From: a virus
Direction: 5' to 3' (one strand)
DNA: 56,132 nucleotides
IMG/VR virus record: IMGVR_UViG_3300013131_000051
Span: 1 to 56,132 of that record
Shown: positions 42,912 to 50,019 of the stretch, piece by piece
How positions within the stretch are numbered: the stretch's first letter is position 1
Layout of the letters: each line of letters starts with the position of its first letter
The notes under the pieces: generated by a model
What the model was told of the DNA's origin: nothing
Database searches by the model: none
What the model saw: only the letters and a program-made list of their open reading frames with translations
Translations under genes and position numbers: made by a program

Positions 42912-43261
42912 AAAAATTTTTTACATATAATTGGAAAACGATCACTCTTACAATACTAGGAGTGATATTCGTTTATCTATTAGTTAGAACTTTGACTCCA
43001 GTTCCAGTTCCATCTGAACTCAATAAATATAAATTAGAACAGATTGATAAAAAAATCAAAGACATCGAAAAATTACAAAAAGAAATAAACGACTCAATTA
43101 TATCATACCAAAAACAAATCAAAGGTATTGATACAAAAATTTCTAACATTAAAATTGAAAGAAGTCAAATAAACAATTACTACACGATTAAAGAGGAAGA
43201 GATTAAAAATGCTGATATAAAAAAAATCGATAGTTTATTAAGAAAAAGATATAATTTTTAA
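42908..43261 (+). CDS. Inner-membrane coiled-coil protein (i-spanin-like)
   Basis: A 117-residue protein with an N-terminal cytoplasmic lysine stub, one membrane helix (TITLTILGVIFVYLLVRT) and a periplasmic coiled coil (KLEQIDKKIKDIEKLQKEIND). This is the topology of an inner-membrane spanin subunit (Rz). It lies two genes after the amidase and directly before another coiled-coil membrane protein. No sequence identity to a known spanin can be seen, so the call rests on topology and place. Confidence 0.5.
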   Translation: MKKFFTYNWKTITLTILGVIFVYLLVRTLTPVPVPSELNKYKLEQIDKKIKDIEKLQKEINDSIISYQKQIKGIDTKISNIKIERSQINNYYTIKEEEIKNADIKKIDSLLRKRYNF

Positions 43262-43262
43262 T

Positions 43263-43682
43263 ATGAAACAAAAAATAACATTTATTATTTTTTTTGTGGT
43301 ATTTTTTACTTTAGGACAGACAAGTAAAAACAAAACCATAGATACTAATCAAATTTGTATGCCATATTCTGTGGCACAAAAAATCTTGTTGGATTTAAAC
43401 AACTATGATAAGTTAAAAGAAACAATACCTACTTATCAAAATGAAATTTACCAATTAAATAAAAAAACAGAATTGCTTGTTAAAGAAAATGAGGCTTGGA
43501 AAAAAGAAGATGATCTGAACAGACAAATTATTTCAGAAAAAAACGAGTCAATAAAAATATACAAGTCAGAAAATGAAGATTTAAAAAAAGAAAACAAAAG
43601 ACTTAAAACTAAAAATACAGTATTTAATATTATAGCAGGTATTATAATAACACCATTAACGTATGCTTTGATTTTAAAATAA
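43263..43682 (+). CDS. Secreted coiled-coil protein with C-terminal membrane helix (spanin-partner candidate)
   Basis: A 139-residue protein with a hydrophobic N-terminal segment resembling a signal peptide (ITFIIFFVVFFTLGQT), a central coiled coil, and a C-terminal membrane helix (FNIIAGIIITPLTYALIL). There is no lipobox Cys at the expected place, so a classical outer-membrane lipoprotein is not supported. It could be a unimolecular-spanin-like protein or a membrane partner of the preceding gene. Confidence 0.45.
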   Translation: MKQKITFIIFFVVFFTLGQTSKNKTIDTNQICMPYSVAQKILLDLNNYDKLKETIPTYQNEIYQLNKKTELLVKENEAWKKEDDLNRQIISEKNESIKIYKSENEDLKKENKRLKTKNTVFNIIAGIIITPLTYALILK

Positions 43683-43927
43683 TGGCACTTACTTCCTCAG
43701 AAAAAAAAGAATTGGAAATTATGATGAGAAAAGAAATCAAAGACTTTTTTGATTCTAACACTGCTAAACAATTTGAGGAAAAACTTATCAATAAAATTTC
43801 GAAAGAAATTGAAAAAGGAGAATTAAAAAAAAATGTTAAAGAAATAGTAATAAAATCTTTTCAAGAATATTTCGCAACAATGTATCAACAAAGATATTTT
43901 TGGGAGTCTAAATTTAGAAATGCATAG
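43682..43927 (+). CDS. Small helical protein (81 residues)
   Basis: An 81-residue charged helical protein (KKELEIMMRKEIKDFFDSN, then KKNVKEIVIKSFQEYFATMYQQRYFWESKF). Its ATG overlaps the previous TAA stop and its TAG shares a base with the next GTG start. The C-terminus is aromatic, as in small phage assembly proteins. Function unknown. Confidence 0.5.
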   Translation: MALTSSEKKELEIMMRKEIKDFFDSNTAKQFEEKLINKISKEIEKGELKKNVKEIVIKSFQEYFATMYQQRYFWESKFRNA

Positions 43928-44664
43928 TGGAAGATTATTTAAGTAAACTTAAAAAAAAAGTAGGTGAAGGATTGACTAGTAATACAGATGCAAAACTTGA
44001 CGCCATTAAATTAATAAATAAAACCTCATCTGAGTTGAAAGAAGAAAATCATTTTTTAAATTATCTGAAAAACAAAGAAGATTTGAAAACAATCTATAGT
44101 TTAGTAAGGAACAAAAAAATGTCAAATAACGAAATAAGAAAAAAAATAAAAGAATATTTAAAAGATCCTGAGGACTTAAAACAATTTTTAGAATCGATTC
44201 TGAATTTAAATAAAGCTAAGAAAAAAGAAGAAAACAAAGAAGCCACTGGGGCGGCTTCAGCAGGTGGTTATACAATGCCATTTCTTTCATCGGAATCAGA
44301 AAAAACAATTACCAAAGGAGATTTAGTTAAAACAGTTAGAGAACAAACAGAGCAGAAAATAGAAACTAAAGAGGCCACAACCTCATCTTCATCGGGTCAA
44401 TATAATCAACCGGCTATTTGGGCAAAATCTATGAGTAAAAAACATTGGAAAGGTGCCTCAACAAAATATATGCCGGGGGCAAAAAGAGTCCAAGTTAAAA
44501 AACAGTGTAAAAAATTCCCATACTGCAATCAAGGAGATATAAAAGCCCTTAACATATTCGAAAACGAGTCTGTCCAAAACGCAATTGACAGTGTCTCGAG
44601 TAATTATGGGATTGATAAAAACTTTATTTCAAAAATTGTTTTTGAACAAATCAGAAAAAGATAA
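43927..44664 (+). CDS. Hypothetical protein with repeated EAT..GxY motif and Cys pair
   Basis: A 245-residue protein starting at GTG (43927; TAGTG overlap). The N-terminal half is helical and charged. It contains two diverged copies of a short motif, EATGAASAGGYTMPF and EATTSSSSGQYNQPAI, separated by about 40 residues, then a basic segment ending in KKQCKKFPYCNQGDIKAL with a CX6C pair. Internal low-complexity Ala/Ser-Gly-Tyr motifs of this type look like short structural tags. I cannot assign a function. Confidence 0.55.
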   Translation: MEDYLSKLKKKVGEGLTSNTDAKLDAIKLINKTSSELKEENHFLNYLKNKEDLKTIYSLVRNKKMSNNEIRKKIKEYLKDPEDLKQFLESILNLNKAKKKEENKEATGAASAGGYTMPFLSSESEKTITKGDLVKTVREQTEQKIETKEATTSSSSGQYNQPAIWAKSMSKKHWKGASTKYMPGAKRVQVKKQCKKFPYCNQGDIKALNIFENESVQNAIDSVSSNYGIDKNFISKIVFEQIRKR

Positions 44665-44673
44665 AAATAAAGA

Positions 44674-44680
44674 TATTTAT
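44674..44680 (+). promoter_or_regulatory. TATTTAT element before gene at 44696
   Basis: TATTTAT 15 bases before the ATG in a 31-base gap. The gene that follows carries an N-terminal (L/I)xE module. Confidence 0.5.
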
Positions 44681-44695
44681 AAAGAAAAATAAAAA

Positions 44696-46237
44696 ATGAA
44701 TACATACCAATATATTAAATCAAGATTTCAAAAAGTTTTAAATGAAAGTTTAAATGAAAAAGCAAACTCAATTTTAAATAAATTAAATTATGACGATGAA
44801 ACCCCTTTTCATCCTGCGGGCGGTTCTTTTGATTATGTACAAGAGGGAAAATCGATGTGTGAGCAATGTGGTGGTGTAATGAAAGAAGGTGAATGTTCTG
44901 AGTGTGGATATAACAACGAAGGAGTTGAAATTATGGAACTTGGAGGTATGGATGATGGACACCCAAGATTTGGTAATAAAAACTTTGCTAAAATGTCAAG
45001 AAGAGAAAAAGAAGATCTTATGTCAGACAGGAGTTATGAATATAGTGATGATAAAGAAGATTTCATTGATGATTTTGATGATGAAGATGATTTTAGGTTT
45101 AATGCGCCATCATCGGATTACGATTTCGAGGAAGATGAAGATGATTTTAGGTTTAATGCACCATTACCTGATGACATGCCATTACATAAAACAAAATATA
45201 GATATAGTGATGATGAAGAAATAACAGAAAAACTTCATGGTAAACAACATAGATTAGACAAAAATAAAAATGGTAGACTCGATTCAGAAGATTTCAGAAT
45301 GTTAAGAAGACAACAAGATGAAGAACAACTTTATGAAGTTAAGTTCGAAAAAGAAGTTGAAGAAGGGAATAAGTTTGCAAATGAAGTAAATAAAGCCAAA
45401 TTAGCAGGTAAAAAAACATTTAAATTCGACGGAAAAACATTTCCTGTGAAAGAATCCTATATCACTGAAAAAAGAAAAGAAATCGCAAATAGTAAGAGTT
45501 TCGAAAGTTTAATTTTTTCCGAAAATGAATTAATAAGTTTTATTGAAAATTTAGTTAACGAAGAAAAAAAGTTTTCATTCAAAGAACCTAAAGGATATAA
45601 AGAATATGAAAGAGCTCATAAAGCGGATAAAAAAGAAAATGATAACTATTTAAATAGTGTTGCAAAAAAAATAACTAACTATTTGAAAGGAGTTTCGGAC
45701 AAAGGCTCAAAATGGGAAATGAAACAAACTCAAAAATTCCCAACTGAAAACGGAGGTCTGAAAAAAAATATTAGAAAAAAATATACACCTTCCGATGCGG
45801 TTAATGATTATATTGATGCATTTTCATATCCTGGTCAAACAAATTTAGTTTTTGATGAAATAAAACCTACTGAAAAAAATATTGAAAAATATTTGAAAGG
45901 TCATAGAACAACAGGAAATGCTCAAGTTGATGATGATGGGAATGCTTTAGGCAACGTCGTTCCTAGCAACGTAGGAGATAAATTCTTTCAAAATTTCAAA
46001 GATAATTTGTATGGTCAAGAGCAAATGAACGCCTCATATAAAAGACAACCACAGCCCGTTGATCAAGCGGGTGAAGAAACTGAAAGAGGATCTTTGAAAA
46101 CCAAAAGAGGTAAAAAAACCTCACAATCTGTTTTGAATAAGATCGAAGAATCGGTCAGCGAAAAACAAGTTGAAAAACTAACAGAAGAATTTTTAAAAAT
46201 ACATAAGCTAATGACTTATGATGGGAAAACTCAATAA
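44696..46237 (+). CDS. Acidic internal/scaffold-like protein with capsid-targeting-like N-terminus
   Basis: A 513-residue protein. It opens with MNTYQYIKSRFQKVLNE, which is close in style to the T4 capsid-targeting sequence (MKTYQEFIAE) and ends in an (L)NE site. Next are a zinc-ribbon (CEQCGG.. CSECGY near 45-65), acidic Asp-rich repeats with two copies of DDFRFNAP (about 128 and 150), and an EF-hand/dockerin-like loop (DKNKNGRLDSEDF, near 193-205). The C-terminal half is basic and Lys-rich. Composition resembles prohead core proteins. Candidate internal capsid protein; the exact role is unknown. Confidence 0.6.
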   Translation: MNTYQYIKSRFQKVLNESLNEKANSILNKLNYDDETPFHPAGGSFDYVQEGKSMCEQCGGVMKEGECSECGYNNEGVEIMELGGMDDGHPRFGNKNFAKMSRREKEDLMSDRSYEYSDDKEDFIDDFDDEDDFRFNAPSSDYDFEEDEDDFRFNAPLPDDMPLHKTKYRYSDDEEITEKLHGKQHRLDKNKNGRLDSEDFRMLRRQQDEEQLYEVKFEKEVEEGNKFANEVNKAKLAGKKTFKFDGKTFPVKESYITEKRKEIANSKSFESLIFSENELISFIENLVNEEKKFSFKEPKGYKEYERAHKADKKENDNYLNSVAKKITNYLKGVSDKGSKWEMKQTQKFPTENGGLKKNIRKKYTPSDAVNDYIDAFSYPGQTNLVFDEIKPTEKNIEKYLKGHRTTGNAQVDDDGNALGNVVPSNVGDKFFQNFKDNLYGQEQMNASYKRQPQPVDQAGEETERGSLKTKRGKKTSQSVLNKIEESVSEKQVEKLTEEFLKIHKLMTYDGKTQ

Positions 46238-46270
46238 TTTACATTAAAAAATTTTCAATTATAATATTTT

Positions 46271-46287
46271 CATAGTTTTAAACTATG
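46271..46287. promoter_or_regulatory. Palindrome overlapping the start codon of gene at 46285
   Basis: CATAGTTT and AAACTATG form a perfect 8-bp inverted repeat with a one-base centre, ending on the ATG of the next gene. It could be an operator or an RNA hairpin that hides the start codon. Only one copy is seen. Confidence 0.4.
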
Positions 46288-46752
46288 GATAATTTTTACA
46301 ATTATATTACTAAAAATGTTGATCCTGAACAAGTAGATGTTTGGTTCAGAGTTAATAACATTATACCGGAAAAGATGGATCTTTATTATGATCTATCTTA
46401 CAGTTTGTTTGTTATCATCAAATCAACATATTTAGGTGAAGATTATGAATCGAATGAAACTACCGTCAAAATGAATGAAGAAGATAATAAAAAACATTTT
46501 GATTGGTGTTGGAAACAAGTTATTGATAACTTCGAAAGAGAAAACATTTCCTTTGAAATAAAAGGTGATCATTACGAATATTTTTACTCACTCTTCAATG
46601 AAATATACTACAAACAGAATAAAGATGAGTTGAGAAATTCTATTGATATTTTTTTTAATGATCTGTTTAACCGTGAAAAACCTTTCACACAAGTAGATTT
46701 AGATTTAATATTAAACATTTACAAATCTCTCGATAAAAATCTCAAAAACTAA
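46285..46752 (+). CDS. Hypothetical acidic protein (155 residues)
   Basis: A 155-residue acidic, aromatic-rich protein (KNVDPEQVDVWFRVNNIIPEKMDLYYDLSYSLFVII). It looks globular and mostly helical. The ATG lies inside an 8-bp palindrome. Flanking gaps hold no other frames. No family is recognised. Confidence 0.6.
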   Translation: MDNFYNYITKNVDPEQVDVWFRVNNIIPEKMDLYYDLSYSLFVIIKSTYLGEDYESNETTVKMNEEDNKKHFDWCWKQVIDNFERENISFEIKGDHYEYFYSLFNEIYYKQNKDELRNSIDIFFNDLFNREKPFTQVDLDLILNIYKSLDKNLKN

Positions 46753-46780
46753 TCTTTACATTAACCCCCATCATTTTTAT

Positions 46781-46787
46781 TATTTAT
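46781..46787 (+). promoter_or_regulatory. TATTTAT element before Hc1 gene
   Basis: TATTTAT 30 bases upstream of the ATG at 46818, farther away than in the other cases, within a 65-base gap. Confidence 0.35.
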
Positions 46788-46817
46788 TTTAATAAACAAC
46801 AATTTTTTATTTTTAAA

Positions 46818-46988
46818 ATGGAAACTATAGAAAAAATTAAAGAACTAACTGAACAACTAAGTGTTGATGTTAACAAATTTTTCAGCGGAAACAAAAGTGC
46901 TGGAACAAGAGCAAGAAAAACCTCACAGGATTTAAAATCACTTTTACAACAATTAAGAGGTGAAATTTTAGAAGAAAAGAAAAAGTAA
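46818..46988 (+). CDS. Histone H1-like protein Hc1 homologue
   Basis: A 56-residue protein with the core KFFSGNKSAGTRARKTSQDLKSLLQQLR, which matches the (G)NK.AGTR.RK.L..(I/L)K pattern of small bacterial histone H1-like Hc1 proteins found in Bacteroidetes and Chlamydiae. These bind and compact DNA. A phage copy could help condense phage or host DNA, or travel in the capsid. The stop is separated by one base from the next ATG. The gene is short but the family pattern is distinct. Confidence 0.75.
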   Translation: METIEKIKELTEQLSVDVNKFFSGNKSAGTRARKTSQDLKSLLQQLRGEILEEKKK

Positions 46989-46989
46989 T

Positions 46990-47184
46990 ATGGAAGTATT
47001 TGATATTTTGACTTTATTTATTTTCGTTTTGTCTATTGTCTTTATTTTGAATAGATTAATGATAATAATAAGAGAAATATCGAATGAAAATCCTAATAAA
47101 ATAATTTATGGTCAATTTGACAAAATATCTAATTACTTTTTCATTTCTTATTTGATAACCTATATTTTAACAAAATTTTTATAA
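46990..47184 (+). CDS. Small membrane protein (64 residues)
   Basis: A 64-residue protein with two membrane-like helices (ILTLFIFVLSIVFILNRLM and YFFISYLITYILTKF) joined by a charged loop. It starts two bases after the Hc1 stop, so the two are co-expressed. Possible holin-like or superinfection-related protein, with nothing further to support either. Confidence 0.55.
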   Translation: MEVFDILTLFIFVLSIVFILNRLMIIIREISNENPNKIIYGQFDKISNYFFISYLITYILTKFL

Positions 47185-47190
47185 AACAAC

Positions 47191-47619
47191 ATGTACAACG
47201 AATTAAAAGAAATTTTTACTTTTTTGGTATCGGTCAGAAAATTGAGAACATACTTAGCAATTGATATTGAATTTCCCGATACTTGGAAAATACCAAAAAA
47301 ATACGTCATTGAAGATAAAATAATTGAAAATGAAAAGTTAAAAGACGGATACAGATTTTTTTCTTTTGTTTGTGAGTTTGACGATAAGTTAATGAATGAA
47401 ACTATTAATAATATTAAAAATATTATTTCTTATAATCGTGAAATAGAAATGAAAGAAAAGTTGTTGAAACAAAAAATTGATGAGTTAAAGAAAATTTTTG
47501 AAAAACAAAATTTTGATAATTTACAATCATTAAAATTTGATATAACAGAAGAAAAATTAGATGATGGAGAAGAAATTATTGACACGAGAGGAACAATCTC
47601 TAAATTGGTTGAAAAGTGA
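47191..47619 (+). CDS. Hypothetical coiled-coil protein (142 residues)
   Basis: A 142-residue protein with an N-terminal alpha/beta part (FTFLVSVRKLRTYLAIDIEFPDTWKIPKKYVIED) and a coiled helix at 75-115 (YNREIEMKEKLLKQKIDELKK). Its last 59 bases overlap the next gene in another frame. No function recognised. Confidence 0.55.
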   Translation: MYNELKEIFTFLVSVRKLRTYLAIDIEFPDTWKIPKKYVIEDKIIENEKLKDGYRFFSFVCEFDDKLMNETINNIKNIISYNREIEMKEKLLKQKIDELKKIFEKQNFDNLQSLKFDITEEKLDDGEEIIDTRGTISKLVEK

Positions 47620-47764
47620 ACTTGAAAAGGATCAAAAAGAGTTAGATAGTAAAAAATTAAAGTTAATCAATGAAATAAAAACATTTGAAAAACAAGATCT
47701 TTTACCAAAAACCAAAAAATTGACTTTATGGAAGAAAATCAAAAAAGTGATCTTGGGATCATAG
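47561..47764 (+). CDS. Small coiled-coil protein (67 residues)
   Basis: A Lys/Glu-rich helical protein (REEQSLNWLKSELEKDQKELDSKKLK) that overlaps the gene before it by 59 bases and the gene after it by 37, both in different frames. ATGATG gives two possible starts, 47561 and 47564. It is small and low in complexity, but the chain of overlaps without a gap favours a real gene. Confidence 0.45.
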   Translation: MMEKKLLTREEQSLNWLKSELEKDQKELDSKKLKLINEIKTFEKQDLLPKTKKLTLWKKIKKVILGS

Positions 47765-48036
47765 AAAAGTTAGCTCTTGTTACAGATGCAATACAAAATA
47801 CCTTTCCCGAAGGTAAAGTTATATGTGTGTATCAATTAAATGAAACTGATTTTAAAAGTGTTCAAGAAAACTTTAGAAAAATAGATCACGTACACAAAAG
47901 ATTTTCAATAGATATATCAGGAATAGAACATGTTTTTATAGAAGACGTTTTTGAAGAAACAGAACAGAAACCAATTGAAATACCATCCAAAAAAAGTTTT
48001 TTAAAAAAACTATTATCTATGTTTAAAAGTAGTTGA
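47728..48036 (+). CDS. Hypothetical protein (102 residues)
   Basis: A 102-residue protein with a globular alpha/beta pattern (KVICVYQLNETDFKSVQENFRKID.. IDISGIEHVFIEDVFE) and a basic tail (KKSFLKKLLSMFKSS). It overlaps the upstream frame by 37 bases, and its 3' end overlaps the convergent minus-strand gene by 24 bases. No function recognised. Confidence 0.5.
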   Translation: MEENQKSDLGIIEKLALVTDAIQNTFPEGKVICVYQLNETDFKSVQENFRKIDHVHKRFSIDISGIEHVFIEDVFEETEQKPIEIPSKKSFLKKLLSMFKSS

Positions 48037-48651
48037 TTTTCTATATAAAGACTGCTTATGAAACCCCTGATTATCTAAAATATTATACAAGTATTTTTTT
48101 TGACTTTTTGAGGAATCAGAAACTATTATACAATCCGTTCTTTGACTTTTCATCATTAAATGATTTAGGGTTTCCAAAAATCTTTTGGACTCGTTTTCAT
48201 TCTTTAAAGAAAATAATTTTACAATATCATTATTTTGCAACACAACTTTGTTGTTAAGTTTTGATAAAAGTTTCAAATCAAAATTTGAAAGATATTTTTT
48301 GATAAATTCCTCTAAAGTTATTTTTGTTTTATTTTCAATATCAAATATTTTTTCGGAAATTTTGTACTTTTCAACTCTGATTATTTTGTAGTTTGGATCA
48401 TCAGTTTCAACAAGTATTTGTCTTCCTAAACTATCCTTAATAAAAAGTTTATCGAAGTTTTCATTTTTTTTTTGAAGTAAACATAATTCATAGTTTATCA
48501 CATTGGCATTTTCAACTTGGACTTCAAATTGAACAGTTGAGTTTTTTTCAATAAGACTATCAAAAAATTTTTTCGCCTTTTCTTCGGTTACAAACTTGTT
48601 GATTATTTTTTTTCTTTCTTTATTTTTGAATAGAACAACTAAGTAATTCAT
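48013..48651 (-). CDS. Hypothetical minus-strand protein (212 residues)
   Basis: A 212-residue protein on the minus strand, convergent with the gene ending at 48036 (24-base overlap) and divergent from dnaJ (30-base spacer). The N-terminal part has beta-alpha-beta character (NYLVVLFKNKERKK..TEEKAKKFFDSLIEKN..QFEVQVENANV), and the remainder is helical and basic. The long uninterrupted frame in an AT-rich region and the absence of a good plus-strand rival support it. No family is recognised. Confidence 0.6.
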   Translation of the reverse strand: MNYLVVLFKNKERKKIINKFVTEEKAKKFFDSLIEKNSTVQFEVQVENANVINYELCLLQKKNENFDKLFIKDSLGRQILVETDDPNYKIIRVEKYKISEKIFDIENKTKITLEEFIKKYLSNFDLKLLSKLNNKVVLQNNDIVKLFSLKNENESKRFLETLNHLMMKSQRTDCIIVSDSSKSQKKYLYNILDNQGFHKQSLYRKSTTFKHR

Positions 48652-48681
48652 AAAACAAATAATAATATTTTAAAAAAATAA

Positions 48682-49599
48682 ATGAATATTGAAAACTATT
48701 ACGAAGTACTTGAAGTACAGGAAAATGCAACACAAGATGAAATAAAAGTTGCTTATAGAAAATTGGCAAAAAAAAATCATCCTGATAAAGGAGGAAATGA
48801 AGATAAGTTTAAAAAAATATCGGCCGCATATGATATTTTGAGTGATGAAAATAAAAGAAAAGATTACGACTTGAAAAGAAAAAATCCTTTTCAAAATTTT
48901 GATAATTCTGAGGACCTTTTTTCTGACTTGTTCAATAGAAGAAAACCAAATCAGTCTGTTCATACAACTAACATCACTGTGAATGTTGGGGTTTTAGATT
49001 CCTACATGGGTAACAGACACACTCTTTCTTACAGAAGATCAATTATGTGTGAACCTTGTAACGGAACAGGAGGGGAAAGAAAACTTTGTAATGTTTGTAA
49101 TGGGTCGGGTGTTGTAATTAGACAAGTAGGTTCAGGATTTTTTATACAGGTAATACAGACAATGTGTGAAAATTGTGGTGGTCATGGTAATAAACTCATA
49201 ACGCCTTGTTTTCTCTGTAATGGTATTGGTTCAAAACCTGAAATAAAAAATTTAGACGTATCATTACCTCATGGAGTGGATAATGGTCAGTTCCTCAGGC
49301 TTAAGAACATGGGGGATTTTAAAAATGGGTCTTACGGTGATTTAGTCATAAGAATTGAACTTAAACCACAGAATAATTTTGATAAATTAGGTAACCATTT
49401 GGTTTATAATGTTTACTTTAATTTACACGACTTACAAAGTGGTAATATTTCTGTTCCTCATCCTGATGGTGAGTTGAATATAAAATTACCTAAAAATATA
49501 GATACTTCGAAACCTTTGAGAGTTAAATCAAAAGGATTTAGATTAGAAACTGTTGGTGATTTGATCGTAAATCAATACGTAAAGTATCAAAGAGATTAA
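48682..49599 (+). CDS. dnaJ: DnaJ-type co-chaperone
   Basis: A 305-residue type I DnaJ. The J domain (residues 4-68) carries HPD at 33-35 (KNHPDKGG). The zinc region has four CxxCxGxG repeats: C123/C126, C136/C139, C162/C165, C176/C179. A client-binding C-terminal domain follows. The usual Gly/Phe linker is short, and the whole is shorter than bacterial DnaJ (about 370-380). It would recruit host DnaK, perhaps for virion assembly or replication complexes. Complete DnaJ proteins are uncommon in phages. Its stop overlaps the stop of the small minus-strand gene. Confidence 0.9.
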   Translation: MNIENYYEVLEVQENATQDEIKVAYRKLAKKNHPDKGGNEDKFKKISAAYDILSDENKRKDYDLKRKNPFQNFDNSEDLFSDLFNRRKPNQSVHTTNITVNVGVLDSYMGNRHTLSYRRSIMCEPCNGTGGERKLCNVCNGSGVVIRQVGSGFFIQVIQTMCENCGGHGNKLITPCFLCNGIGSKPEIKNLDVSLPHGVDNGQFLRLKNMGDFKNGSYGDLVIRIELKPQNNFDKLGNHLVYNVYFNLHDLQSGNISVPHPDGELNIKLPKNIDTSKPLRVKSKGFRLETVGDLIVNQYVKYQRD

Positions 49600-49757
49600 A
49601 AAAGTGAAATAATATCTTGAACAAAAGACACAATTCCGTATACACCGAAAAAAAAGAAAATACCACCAAAAACTAAAACCAAGATTTGTGTATTTTTGAC
49701 TTGTTTACTTTCATCACAGGTGTGACATTTTACTTCTGTTGCTTTTTCTTTTTCCAT
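49596..49757 (-). CDS. Small zinc-knuckle membrane protein (minus strand)
   Basis: A 53-residue protein on the minus strand: a charged N-terminus with CHTC, then a single hydrophobic helix ([21 protein letters not shown]) and a short tail. Its stop overlaps that of dnaJ (tail-to-tail). The plus-strand frame at 49686 is rejected as its shadow. Such CxxC-plus-membrane-helix mini-proteins are frequent in phages; the role here is unknown. Confidence 0.55.
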   Translation of the reverse strand: MEKEKATEVKCHTCDESKQVKNTQILVLVFGGIFFFFGVYGIVSFVQDIISLF

Positions 49758-49840
49758 ACCTATAATTTAATTATTAGTCAGTTGAAAATAAATATCAAAA
49801 AAATATTTTACTTTTTAACGCACTTTTTTAATATTCAGTA

Positions 49841-49847
49841 TATTTAT
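49841..49847 (+). promoter_or_regulatory. TATTTAT element before ribbon-helix-helix gene
   Basis: TATTTAT 7 bases before the ATG at 49855 in a gap of about 97 bases downstream of the minus-strand gene start. The remainder of the gap shows no gene-like frame. Confidence 0.5.
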
Positions 49848-49854
49848 ATGATAG

Positions 49855-50019
49855 ATGGGAAAAACAGGTAGACCAAAAAAAGAAGAGAAAGATAAAAAAG
49901 TAAAATACGGAATTAGTATTGATCGATATCTTTTCAATAAAATGAAGAATGAGGAAGTGAGCGTTTCTAAGTTTATTCAGAATCTAATTAAGGAGTATTA
50001 TGAAAAGAAAGAAATTTAA
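49855..50019 (+). CDS. Small ribbon-helix-helix DNA-binding protein
   Basis: A 54-residue protein: a basic GRPKKEEKDKK tail, a strand VKYGISIDRYLFNKMKN, and a helix VSVSKFIQNLIKEYYEKK. This matches the strand-helix-helix layout of CopG/Arc-type repressors. Its 3' end overlaps the homing endonuclease start by 20 bases. It may control its own operon, including the endonuclease and methyltransferase downstream. Confidence 0.65.
   Translation: MGKTGRPKKEEKDKKVKYGISIDRYLFNKMKNEEVSVSKFIQNLIKEYYEKKEI

Noticed and set aside
48670-48963. Minus-strand frame of 97 codons opposite dnaJ
   Set aside because: It is antisense to the J domain with intact HPD motif; the hydrophobic translation is an artefact of AT-rich antisense codons.
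49686-49871. Plus-strand frame of 61 codons
   Set aside because: It is antisense to the minus-strand mini-protein with a clear CxxC and membrane helix, and has no start signal or family features.
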